33,538 bases of DNA, from the NCBI GenBank assembly GCA_022750415.1, contig JAKIVT010000009.1, positions 1-33,538 on the forward strand, written 5' to 3'. The position numbers were made by a program, and so were the translations under genes. Shown here in pieces: positions 17,181 to 24,873 of this stretch. This DNA is from Thermoplasmata archaeon. Its GTDB lineage: Archaea > Thermoplasmatota > Thermoplasmata > Lutacidiplasmatales > UBA184. The notes under the pieces were generated by a model. It was not told where the DNA came from and made no database searches. It saw only the letters and a program-made list of their open reading frames with translations. Positions within the stretch are counted from its first letter, which is position 1; each line of letters starts with the position of its first letter.

Positions 17181-18189
17181 CGGTCAACAGTACGTTCATC
17201 ACTGGGTCGGAGTAATGGGCATGCCGGGCCAACCGCGCCGCACGACAAACCGTTGCAAGTCGGTCGACCTCCCCCTCTCGAAGTCCCTCAAGCAAGTCAA
17301 AGTACGCTCGGTCGCGGTCCACCCAAGGAAGGAGCCACTTGGCCCCACGACCGTCAACGAGATCGCGGAGGGCCCCAATCGACGCGAGTCGCCCCTCTCG
17401 GGTTTGCGAGGGCTGGGCGACCTCGAATGGACCGAGCGTCCGCGGGCCCCGGGAGCGATTCCAGGTGTGAATCCGGTACTCCGTCCACGGTGCCGGGTCA
17501 AACACGAGGTCTTCCCCAGAACTGGCCCCCGCGTAGAACATGAACGAGTCGATGAGCCGGGTCGTAGCCCGAAGGTGGCCCGAGCACCGTTCGAGCGACG
17601 AACGTCGGATGGCGACGGAGCTATTGTTGAAGTACGACCCCCAACGGGCGACCCGTCCAGGATGGTGCCGAAGCTCTTCGCTCGTTACACGCCTCGGCGG
17701 GCCGGTCGGGGAACCGGCGAACTTGCGGAGATGACGTCGCGCCACTGGCTCGGGCGTGGGACGGCCGGCTCCGTCGACGAACTTCTGTCCGTTGTGATAG
17801 TAGCCGGCCGCCGGGAACCGTCGGAGGGCGGCCGCCACTGCCCCGAGCCTCCTCGGGTCCCAGCGATCATCGTCGTCAAGGGGAAGGATGAAATCGGCCC
17901 GAAGCGCGCTCAGGCCATCCGCGAGAAACGGCCCCTCCCCGATCGCCTCACTCCGGATTACCGTGCAACTCCAACCCCGAGTCTTAAATCGGTCGGGCAC
18001 CTCTATTGACACATCGGGGCTGCGGACGACGACGATCTCGAGACCGGGAAGTTCGTCCACTTGGGCAGCGACCGACCGCAGCGCCTCCCTGTAGAATCGG
18101 GAGCGGTGGAACACGGTGACGAGTACGCCGAGCGTCGGGGAACTGACCGGTCGTGAGCGCGGAGGCGCGCTCTCTGGGGCGTCCTCCAT
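17086..18189 (-). CDS. Family 2 glycosyltransferase (GT-A fold)
   Basis: A 367-residue protein if it starts at ATG 18189; GTG 18201 would add four residues. LGVLVTVFHRSRFYREALRSV near residue 20 is the nucleotide-binding strand-helix of GT2 enzymes. LPLDDDDRWDP near residue 105 supplies the metal-binding Asp cluster (DxD). GSYFNNSSVAIRR and the following SGED stretch (the GED-type acidic motif) complete the catalytic domain. The remaining 130 residues are helical and unassigned, with no membrane segment. It probably adds a sugar from a nucleotide donor in the cytoplasm. The gene overlaps the 3' end of the GT-C-like gene by 95 bases and is divergent from the next GT4 gene. Confidence 0.82.
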   Translation of the reverse strand: MEDAPESAPPRSRPVSSPTLGVLVTVFHRSRFYREALRSVAAQVDELPGLEIVVVRSPDVSIEVPDRFKTRGWSCTVIRSEAIGEGPFLADGLSALRADFILPLDDDDRWDPRRLGAVAAALRRFPAAGYYHNGQKFVDGAGRPTPEPVARRHLRKFAGSPTGPPRRVTSEELRHHPGRVARWGSYFNNSSVAIRRSSLERCSGHLRATTRLIDSFMFYAGASSGEDLVFDPAPWTEYRIHTWNRSRGPRTLGPFEVAQPSQTREGRLASIGALRDLVDGRGAKWLLPWVDRDRAYFDLLEGLREGEVDRLATVCRAARLARHAHYSDPVMNVLLTATALGQAVAPKAVHRAYWEDQPPPEAGTAAR

Positions 18190-18269
18190 CCCCGGGGGCA
18201 CCCCGGCGTGCCCTCTTCAACTTCTTGGCCGGACGAGTGGGCTCACACACTCATCCGCTTGAGGAACCG

Positions 18270-19532
18270 ATGCCCGAGAGTACTGGGGACCGACTATCCG
18301 TCCTATGGCTCAACCAGCTCGACCCGGGTCACCCTTGGGCCGGAGGGGCGGAGCGCCACATCGCCGAGGTGGGCCGTCGCCTCGTGGCCCAGGGTCACTC
18401 GCTCACGATAGTTTCCGAGGCGTTCGAGGGATTGCCTGCCGAGGAGACCCGCGGCGGGATCCGAACCCTTCGTCCCGTTCGACGGGGCCTGCTCCACGCG
18501 TGGGTGCTCTCCAACGCCGCCCGACTGGTCCGAGACCTTAGGATCGATGTCGTGCTCGGGGACCTCTCGAAGATTGTTCCGTGGGGCAGACACTCGATTG
18601 GAGGCGCCCCCCTCGTTTCGGTGGTCAGGCACTTCAGCGGCCACACCATCTTTGCCGAAGTGCCGTTCCCCGCGCCTCCCGCACTCTGGGCGGTGGAGAG
18701 ACTGACTCCGATTTTCCTCCGCGGAAGCGCTATCGTCACGGAGTCGCACGCCACCGCCACCACCCTCGCGCGTCTCGGCGCCGGCAACGCCAGGATCACC
18801 CTCATTCCCCCGGGGGTGGATTCAAGCCGATTCTCTCCCGACCCAGAGCAGCGATCCCCGACGCCGCTCATCATCTACATCGGGCGTCTGAAACGGTACA
18901 AGCGGCTCGACCTCGCGGTGAGGGCGTTCGCCTCCATCCGAGTCTGCCACCCCGACGCAGTATTCCTCATCGGGGGCAGCGGTTCGGACTACGAACGGCT
19001 TCATCGGACGGTCGCCCGGCTGGGGCTCGAGGGAAGCGTTCAATTTCTGGGGACCCTTCCTGTCGACGAGGTCGTGCGGCTGTACCGCCGCGCTTGGGTT
19101 CACGTCCAGCCGTCCGGCGCCGAAGGCTGGGGGTTGACCGCCTTGGAATCGATGGCGTGCGGCACTCCGGTCGTCGCGTTCAACTCGGGATCGCTTCCCG
19201 AATCCGTGGGCCCTCGTTGCGCGGACTTGTTGGCCGAGGACGCGAACGTCGGCGCTCTCGCGGCGGCATTGACTCGCGGGCTCGCCCGTCCGGAAGTCCA
19301 CGACCCGACGGAGGCCATGGCGCTCGCTCAGTATGCGCGCCAGTTCAGCTGGGATGCCACAGCCGACCGGTACGGCCAGCTCCTTGCTGAGGCCGTCCGT
19401 TCGTGGGTCCGGCCCCTCCCGGAGACCATCTCTCTTCCGGTCCCAAGTCGCTGGTCCCGGACGAGTTCGTCATCGGTTCGTTCTCCCAGTGAGGGGGTCG
19501 AACGAGTGACCGAGCATGTCGAACCCGCCTGA
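18270..19532 (+). CDS. Family 4 glycosyltransferase (GT-B fold)
   Basis: I place the start at ATG 18270, with a weak GAGG nine bases upstream, giving 420 residues. VLWLNQLDPGHPWAGGAERH provides the GT4 N-terminal Gly-Gly acceptor loop. IYIGRLKRYKRLDLAVRAF starts the donor domain, and the E-x7-E motif is in AEGWGLTALESMACGTPVVA. The protein resembles mannosyl- or glucosyltransferases acting on lipid carriers. The C-terminal 45 residues are Ser/Arg-rich and probably disordered. The last 17 bases overlap the next methyltransferase gene, so the two are translationally coupled. Sugar specificity is unknown. Confidence 0.85.
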   Translation: MPESTGDRLSVLWLNQLDPGHPWAGGAERHIAEVGRRLVAQGHSLTIVSEAFEGLPAEETRGGIRTLRPVRRGLLHAWVLSNAARLVRDLRIDVVLGDLSKIVPWGRHSIGGAPLVSVVRHFSGHTIFAEVPFPAPPALWAVERLTPIFLRGSAIVTESHATATTLARLGAGNARITLIPPGVDSSRFSPDPEQRSPTPLIIYIGRLKRYKRLDLAVRAFASIRVCHPDAVFLIGGSGSDYERLHRTVARLGLEGSVQFLGTLPVDEVVRLYRRAWVHVQPSGAEGWGLTALESMACGTPVVAFNSGSLPESVGPRCADLLAEDANVGALAAALTRGLARPEVHDPTEAMALAQYARQFSWDATADRYGQLLAEAVRSWVRPLPETISLPVPSRWSRTSSSSVRSPSEGVERVTEHVEPA

Positions 19533-20355
19533 AGGGCCTCCGCGCGGACTTTCCCCATCGGAACACAATCCCGGAGGAAGCCAGGTTCCGGTCTCGGACG
19601 ACCTCGCCTCCGAGCGCGGACGCTACGAGCGCCACGGGGGCGACCACGTCGCCCGCTATCGGTGGGTCGCCTCGCAAATCCGTGGGGCCCGGGTCCTCGA
19701 CGTGGGATGCGGCCACGGATTCGGAGCGCTATTCCTAGAGAGATTCTGCCGTGAATACCGCGGGATCGACGTCGATCCCGAGGCAATCGGGTGGGCGTCG
19801 CGCGTCATTTCGCCCGTCGTTTCGCGGGCCCGGTTTCGGGAGACGGCGGACGTCGGCGCAGAAGGCCGCTTCGACGCGGTGGTCTGCTTCGAGGTCCTCG
19901 AGCACGTGGCGGACCCGCTTCGTTTGCTTGGGGACCTCCGGGCTGCCCTAGCACCCGGGGGCCAGGTCTTCCTATCGACACCCAACGGGGCGCATTCAAT
20001 CGGTCGCCCCGGATGGTACATGTCCCCGTTCCACCTCAACGAGTACACTCTTCCGGAGGTCGGTGGGATGATCAGTTCGGTCTTCCCCGACCCCGGGGAG
20101 TACTACGGCCAATCGAGGGTCGACGGCCTTGATTGGCTGCCCCAACTCCTCCGACTGAAACTCGGCGACTCGGGTCGGAGGACCCCCGGGGAGCGGGCCT
20201 CAGCCGCTACTCCCCCGCTCGCACGCCGCGCGCACGCCCTACTCCGCCGATTCCCCTCGCCAGCAGCGCTTTGGAAGATCCGGCCCTTCCCGCCTCCTCT
20301 CCGCGCGGGCCTGCGGTATTCCCACATCCTCTGGGCGGCTCGGCCTTCCAGTTAG
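19516..20355 (+). CDS. Class I SAM-dependent methyltransferase of the glycan locus
   Basis: A 279-residue protein. Motif I is VLDVGCGHGFG at 60-70, with acidic IDVD at 84-87 for the SAM ribose. FDAVVCFEVLEHVADP and LAPGGQVFLSTPNG follow as motifs of the Methyltransf_11/UbiG-like group. The N-terminal 30 residues are Pro/Gly-rich, and the C-terminal 70 are basic without a clear fold. Overlap with the upstream GT4 gene suggests that it methylates a sugar or lipid-linked glycan built by the neighbouring enzymes. This rests on context only, since the family also modifies small molecules and proteins. Confidence 0.8.
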   Translation: MSNPPEGPPRGLSPSEHNPGGSQVPVSDDLASERGRYERHGGDHVARYRWVASQIRGARVLDVGCGHGFGALFLERFCREYRGIDVDPEAIGWASRVISPVVSRARFRETADVGAEGRFDAVVCFEVLEHVADPLRLLGDLRAALAPGGQVFLSTPNGAHSIGRPGWYMSPFHLNEYTLPEVGGMISSVFPDPGEYYGQSRVDGLDWLPQLLRLKLGDSGRRTPGERASAATPPLARRAHALLRRFPSPAALWKIRPFPPPLRAGLRYSHILWAARPSS

Positions 20356-20384
20356 GCCGACCCCGTCCCTGAACCAGACGCCCG

Positions 20385-22277
20385 TTACAATTCTTCGCGG
20401 AACGTGGAAGCCGCTACCCGAATCTCCTCGACGGTGGCGTCGTCTTCGAGCGTGCTGATGTCGCCCACCTCGCCGCCGCGGACGAGCGCGGCGACGACCC
20501 GCCGCATGATCTTTCCGGATCGGGTCTTCGGGAGCTGCCGTACGAATCGAATCGATTCCGGCTCCGCCATGCCACCGATGGCGTCGCGAACCCGGCGTCG
20601 CAGGTCTGCCTCGAGCTCCGCCGAGGGCGTCACCCCGGGCTTCAGGACGACGACGGCGAACGGGAGCTCGCCCTTCACCTCGTCCGGGACGCCGACGACC
20701 GCCGATTCCGCGACCGACGGGTTCCCGATGAGCGCGTTCTCGAGCTCGATCGTGCCGAGCCGGTGCCCGGCGACCTTGAGGACCTCGTCCGCCCGACCGA
20801 GGAACCAGACGTACCCGTCGTCGTCGATGAGCGCGAAGTCCCCGGCCGTGTACCGGCCCGGGAACCGCTCGAAGTAGACCGAGCGGAATCGACCCGGGTC
20901 GTTCCACAATCCGAGAAACTCTCCCGGCCAGGGACGGTCAATGACGACGAGACCCCGCTCGCCCGGGGCGGCGGCCGACCCATCCGGTCGGACGACCCGG
21001 AGGTCGACCCCCGGGAGCGGCAGCGTCGCCGACCCGGCCTTCTCCGGAACGAACGCGTGCCCCGATTGAGCGGAGACCATCGTCGCGCCGGTCTCCGTCT
21101 GCCACCACGTGTCGACGATCGGACACCGGTTGCCGCCGATGTTCGAGCGGTACCAGTGCCACGCGGCCGGATTGATCGCCTCGCCGACGCTCCCGAGCAG
21201 TCGCAGCGACCGAAGGTCGTGGCCGTTCGCCCAACGTTCGCCCGCGCGCATCTGCGCGCGGATCGCCGTCGGCGAGGTGTGGAGGATGGACACACGGTAC
21301 CGCTCCACGATCTCCCACCATCGGTCCGGCGCGGGATGGTCCGGCGCCCCTTCGTAGAGCACGGAGGTGGCGCCGACGAAGAGTGGACCGTAGACGATGT
21401 AGCTGTGGCCCGTCACCCACCCGATGTCGGCGGCGCACCAGAAGACATCGTCCGCGGTCACTCCGAAGACGCGCTGCATGGTTCGGTGGACCCAGACCAT
21501 GTACCCACCGGTGCCGTGCGTCACCCCCTTCGGCCGACCCGTCGTGCCCGAGGTGTACAGGATGAACGTCGGGTCGAGGCCCGCCCTGGGCACGGCCGAA
21601 ACTTCCGCGACGGACCGCTCTGTGTCGAACCAAACGTCCCGGGTGGGCGACGTGTCCACCGGGCGGCCGGTCCGGCGGACGGTGACGACACGGGTGACGG
21701 ACGGGCATTCGCGGACGGCCCGGTCGACGATTTCTTTCAACGGCAGGACCTTGCCGCGGCGATATCCTCCGTCGGCGGTGACGACCAGCCGGCTTTCCGA
21801 GTCCTGGATTCGGCCGGCGAGCGCCTGTTCGGAGAACCCCGCGAAGACGACCGAGTGGACCGCTCCGATCCGCGCGCTGGCCAGCATCGCGGCCGGGAGC
21901 TCGGGGATCATCGGCAGGTAGATCGTGATCCGGTCCCCGGGTCGGACGCCGGCTTCGAGGAATACCGTCGCCCACCGGTGCATGTCCTTCGCGAGCTCCG
22001 CGTACCGGACCGTTCGCCGGTCGCCGTTCTCCCCCTCCCAATAGTACGCGACCTTCGCGCCGAGCCCTTTCGCCAAATTCCGGTCGATCGCGTTCGCTGC
22101 CAGGTTGGTCGTCCAGCCCGCGAACCATCGGCCGAACGGGGGATCCGTCATCGGCTCGAAGACCGGGCCGTGACGGGTGGACCAGTCGAGCGCCGCGGCC
22201 GCTTCCCGCCAGTACGCCTCGGGGTCGGCGAGTGCGAGAGCGTTCTCGCGCTTGACCGCGTCGAGAGACGTGTCCAT
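20385..22277 (-). CDS. acs: Acetyl-CoA synthetase (AMP-forming)
   Basis: ATG 22277 gives 630 residues, close to the roughly 650 of Acs enzymes. A TATA-like box centred 28 bases upstream supports it, although the frame is open to 22598. Motifs are the adenylate-forming P-loop YTSGTTGRPKG near 241-251, DTWWQTETG near 386-394 whose Trp restricts the acid pocket to acetate or propionate, GRADEVLKVAGHRLG near 520-535, and the C-terminal RSGKIMRR near 585 with the lysine that is acetylated in bacterial Acs. The reaction is acetate + ATP + CoA to acetyl-CoA + AMP + PPi in the cytoplasm. The gene diverges from a CoA-transferase gene across a 125-base spacer with a TATA box on each strand. Propionyl-CoA synthetase is the main alternative. 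Confidence 0.9.
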   Translation of the reverse strand: MDTSLDAVKRENALALADPEAYWREAAAALDWSTRHGPVFEPMTDPPFGRWFAGWTTNLAANAIDRNLAKGLGAKVAYYWEGENGDRRTVRYAELAKDMHRWATVFLEAGVRPGDRITIYLPMIPELPAAMLASARIGAVHSVVFAGFSEQALAGRIQDSESRLVVTADGGYRRGKVLPLKEIVDRAVRECPSVTRVVTVRRTGRPVDTSPTRDVWFDTERSVAEVSAVPRAGLDPTFILYTSGTTGRPKGVTHGTGGYMVWVHRTMQRVFGVTADDVFWCAADIGWVTGHSYIVYGPLFVGATSVLYEGAPDHPAPDRWWEIVERYRVSILHTSPTAIRAQMRAGERWANGHDLRSLRLLGSVGEAINPAAWHWYRSNIGGNRCPIVDTWWQTETGATMVSAQSGHAFVPEKAGSATLPLPGVDLRVVRPDGSAAAPGERGLVVIDRPWPGEFLGLWNDPGRFRSVYFERFPGRYTAGDFALIDDDGYVWFLGRADEVLKVAGHRLGTIELENALIGNPSVAESAVVGVPDEVKGELPFAVVVLKPGVTPSAELEADLRRRVRDAIGGMAEPESIRFVRQLPKTRSGKIMRRVVAALVRGGEVGDISTLEDDATVEEIRVAASTFREEL

Positions 22278-22301
22278 CGCAGCCGTGCCACCCAGCCGGC
22301 C

Positions 22302-22309
22302 TAGATATC
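22302..22309 (-). promoter_or_regulatory. Probable TATA box for acs
   Basis: The minus strand reads GATATCTA about 28 bases before ATG 22277, consistent with a leaderless acs mRNA. Confidence 0.6.
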
Positions 22310-22373
22310 CGTGCGGCCCGGCAAACGGCGCCTCGCGACGGGTCCCCGGGGGGTTTCGAGGTGAACCTCGCGG

Positions 22374-22379
22374 GTTAAT
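22374..22379 (+). promoter_or_regulatory. Probable TATA box for the CoA-transferase operon
   Basis: GTTAAT is centred about 26 bases before GTG 22403. With the acs box it makes a compact divergent promoter in 125 bases. Confidence 0.6.
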
Positions 22380-22402
22380 CACCGTCGACCGGCAGTTTCG
22401 GG

Positions 22403-23725
22403 GTGGCGGGGGACGCTGGCCCGCCGCGGCTCGTTCCCCCGTTCGGACCCCTTTCCGGCTTGACCGTGGTCGACTCGGCCCGATTCGTTGCGGGTCCATG
22501 GGCCGCGACGTACCTCGGGGAGTTCGGCGCCCAGGTGATCCACGTCGAGGGACCTCCCTTCGCCCCGCCGTACTCCGACGCGACCCGATTGCTCCCACCG
22601 CTGCTCCCCGAGGGGGCCGACCCCACGACCGGGGTCTCCGAGTCGTGGGTGCAGTACTCCCGGAACAAGCTGTCGCTCGGCCTCGACCTCCGCCGATCCG
22701 AGGGCCGGGAGGTGTTCCTCGACCTGCTCCGGCGCGCCGACATCTGGGTCGAGTCGTCCCGGCCGGGGACGTACGACCGGCTCGGGCTCAGCGACCGGGA
22801 GGCGTGGGAAGCGAACTCGAAGCTCGCCATCGTCCACGTCTCGGGGTTCGGACAAACCGGTGCCCCGGAGCGGGTCGCGGGACCCTCGTTCGACCTCATC
22901 GGTCAGGCGTTCAGCGGTTATCTCGCGCTGCAGGGACGGCCGGACCCGGACCCGCCGATGCGCGCGGGCACCGCCATGAACGACACCGTGACCGGCCTGG
23001 CGGCCGCCGCTGCCGCGATGATGGCCTACGTCCACGCGAACCGAACCGGCCGCGGGCAGTCCGTTGACGTCGCCCAGTACGAGATGTTCTTCGTCCTCCT
23101 CGAGAACCTCGCCCTCGACTACTTCGCTCGGGGCGTCGTCCGTGGCCGGCACGGGACCGGTCACGCACGCCTGTTTCCCTACGACGTCCACGCCTCGCGC
23201 GACGGATGGGTCGTCGTCGCGGCCCCGACGCAACCGACGTGGGAGCGGCTGCTGACGATGATCGGCCCCACGCCGGCGGAATGGCAAGAGCCGTCGTACC
23301 GTCAGGCCCACCGGGACGAGGTGGGCCACCGACTCGACGAGTTCTGCGGGAGTCGGTCCGGCGAGGAACTCGAGGCTCTCGGCCGCCAGCACGACGTCGC
23401 CATCTCGCGGGTCTACGACATCGCAACCATCGCCCGGGATCCCCACTATCGGCAGCGGGAGATGTTCACCGAGTGGTCGGACCCGGTCGCCGGGCGGGTG
23501 AAGGGGGCGGGGATCGCTCCGAAGTTCTCGGACACCCCCGGGCGCGTCTGGCGAGGGGCGCCCTGGCTCGGCCAGGACAACGAAGGGATCCTCACCGTCC
23601 TGCTCGGGTACTCTCTGGAACGGGTTCAATCTCTTCGGGCGACCGGGGTGGTCGGGGAAGCTCCGCCGCGGACCGCGGGTTCGGCGGCACTCCCTCCCCC
23701 GTTCTTCGTGCGGGAGGGAATCTGA
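22403..23725 (+). CDS. CaiB/BaiF-family (class III) CoA-transferase
   Basis: A 440-residue protein, starting at GTG 22403 behind a TATA-like box. The N-terminal LSGLTVVDSARFVAGPWAA and GAQVIHVEGP are the family's CoA-binding start. The catalytic aspartate is probably Asp194 in GTAMNDTVTG, the residue that forms the acyl-anhydride/CoA-thioester intermediate. GRGQSVDVAQYEM follows as usual. Class III enzymes move CoA between carboxylic acids such as carnitine, formate/oxalate, succinate or bile acids. With acs, an acyl-CoA dehydrogenase homologue and a hydratase/dehydrogenase next to it, a role in activating an acid for beta-oxidation-like breakdown is likely. The actual acid cannot be read from sequence. 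Confidence 0.87.
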   Translation: MAGDAGPPRLVPPFGPLSGLTVVDSARFVAGPWAATYLGEFGAQVIHVEGPPFAPPYSDATRLLPPLLPEGADPTTGVSESWVQYSRNKLSLGLDLRRSEGREVFLDLLRRADIWVESSRPGTYDRLGLSDREAWEANSKLAIVHVSGFGQTGAPERVAGPSFDLIGQAFSGYLALQGRPDPDPPMRAGTAMNDTVTGLAAAAAAMMAYVHANRTGRGQSVDVAQYEMFFVLLENLALDYFARGVVRGRHGTGHARLFPYDVHASRDGWVVVAAPTQPTWERLLTMIGPTPAEWQEPSYRQAHRDEVGHRLDEFCGSRSGEELEALGRQHDVAISRVYDIATIARDPHYRQREMFTEWSDPVAGRVKGAGIAPKFSDTPGRVWRGAPWLGQDNEGILTVLLGYSLERVQSLRATGVVGEAPPRTAGSAALPPPFFVREGI

Positions 23726-23784
23726 CCGCACCGCCTGCGAGCATCGTTCCGCCCAGCCCGATTTCCAGCGAGGTTGCGGCCGCC

Positions 23785-24873
23785 GTGGAGGAGCTGCGGC
23801 TCCCGGTGCGCGGGGAGGAGCTGGACCGCGAGCCGGCGTTTCCTCGGAGGGAGTTTCGCGAGCTCGGGGAGCGTCGGCTCCTCGGCCTCAGCACGGCGCG
23901 CCGGTGGGGCGGCCGGGGACTGCCGCTGCGCGACGCGGCGACAACGCTCCACGCGTTGGCGTACCGGTCGGGGACGACGTTTGCCAAGCTCTCGATGCAG
24001 CCCGAGTTCTGTAGCCTCCTCGCGGAGCACGGCTCCGATTCCCTCCGGTCCGAGTTCTTCGACCCGCTCCTGACGGGGCAACGGCTCGTCGGGAACCACG
24101 TGACCGAGCCGGGCGCCGGCTCCGACATCGGCGGGCTCGCGATGCGCGCAACCCGCTCGGGGGAGGAGTACATCCTCGACGGAACGAAGTCGGAAGCCGC
24201 GTTCGCCGTCGACGCGGACGCCGCGATCGTCTACGCGAAGGTCAGGGAGGACGCCGTCTCGGCCTTCCTCGTGCCCCAAGGACTCGAGGGGATCGAGCGG
24301 ACGCTCTCGCCCCCCGACCTGGGGGAGCGGTGGATGCGGCGGGGGACCGTTCGGTATGCCGGCGTTCGAGTACCCGTCGGACACCGGATCGGGCCGGAGG
24401 GAGGCGCGCTCGACCTTCTGAAGGGCGAATTGACGCGCGATCGACTCTTCCTCGCGGTGATCTATCTCGGAGTCGGCCGTTCGTCGTTCGACGACGTGGT
24501 CGAGTACGCGGGGACACGCGCGACCTTCGGACGCCCGCTCCATGCGCACCAGGCGGTGGGATTCCCTATCGCCGACGACTGGGCCCGGCTCGACGCCACG
24601 TGGCTCTACGTCGAGCGCTCGCTGGTCCGACTCGAGGCGGGGGAGGACGTCGCCGCGGAGGCCGCGCTCGCGAAGCGGATGGCGACGACCGTCGCCCTCG
24701 CGGCGATCGACCACGCCGTCCAATTCCACGGGGGCCGCGGCTACTCGAGCGCCCTTCCCCACGAGCGTCGCTGGCGAGACGTCCGGAGCGGGGCGCTGGC
24801 GCACGGGCCGAACGAGCTCATGCTCCGGACCGCGGCCGGCCGACTCTGGCCCCGCGCGCCCCGACCGCCTTAG
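23785..24873 (+). CDS. Acyl-CoA dehydrogenase family protein with altered catalytic position
   Basis: GTG 23785 gives 362 residues. Similarity seems to begin a little earlier (ISSEVAAAVEEL), where no ATG, GTG or TTG is in frame, so the start is uncertain and could use a rarer codon overlapping the CoA-transferase stop. The helical N-domain is followed by TEPGAGSDIGG, the family's flavin/substrate signature, and DGTKSEAA in the beta-domain. The C-terminal helical domain has RATFGRPLHAHQAV and FHGGRGYSS. At the position of the usual catalytic Glu (YEGT in medium-chain enzymes) the sequence reads AHGP, with His340. In helix G, where isovaleryl-CoA dehydrogenase keeps its Glu, this protein has Asp (TRDRL). 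Oxidation activity is therefore uncertain. The gene ends in a 4-base convergent overlap with the fusion gene. Confidence 0.8.
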   Translation: MEELRLPVRGEELDREPAFPRREFRELGERRLLGLSTARRWGGRGLPLRDAATTLHALAYRSGTTFAKLSMQPEFCSLLAEHGSDSLRSEFFDPLLTGQRLVGNHVTEPGAGSDIGGLAMRATRSGEEYILDGTKSEAAFAVDADAAIVYAKVREDAVSAFLVPQGLEGIERTLSPPDLGERWMRRGTVRYAGVRVPVGHRIGPEGGALDLLKGELTRDRLFLAVIYLGVGRSSFDDVVEYAGTRATFGRPLHAHQAVGFPIADDWARLDATWLYVERSLVRLEAGEDVAAEAALAKRMATTVALAAIDHAVQFHGGRGYSSALPHERRWRDVRSGALAHGPNELMLRTAAGRLWPRAPRPP

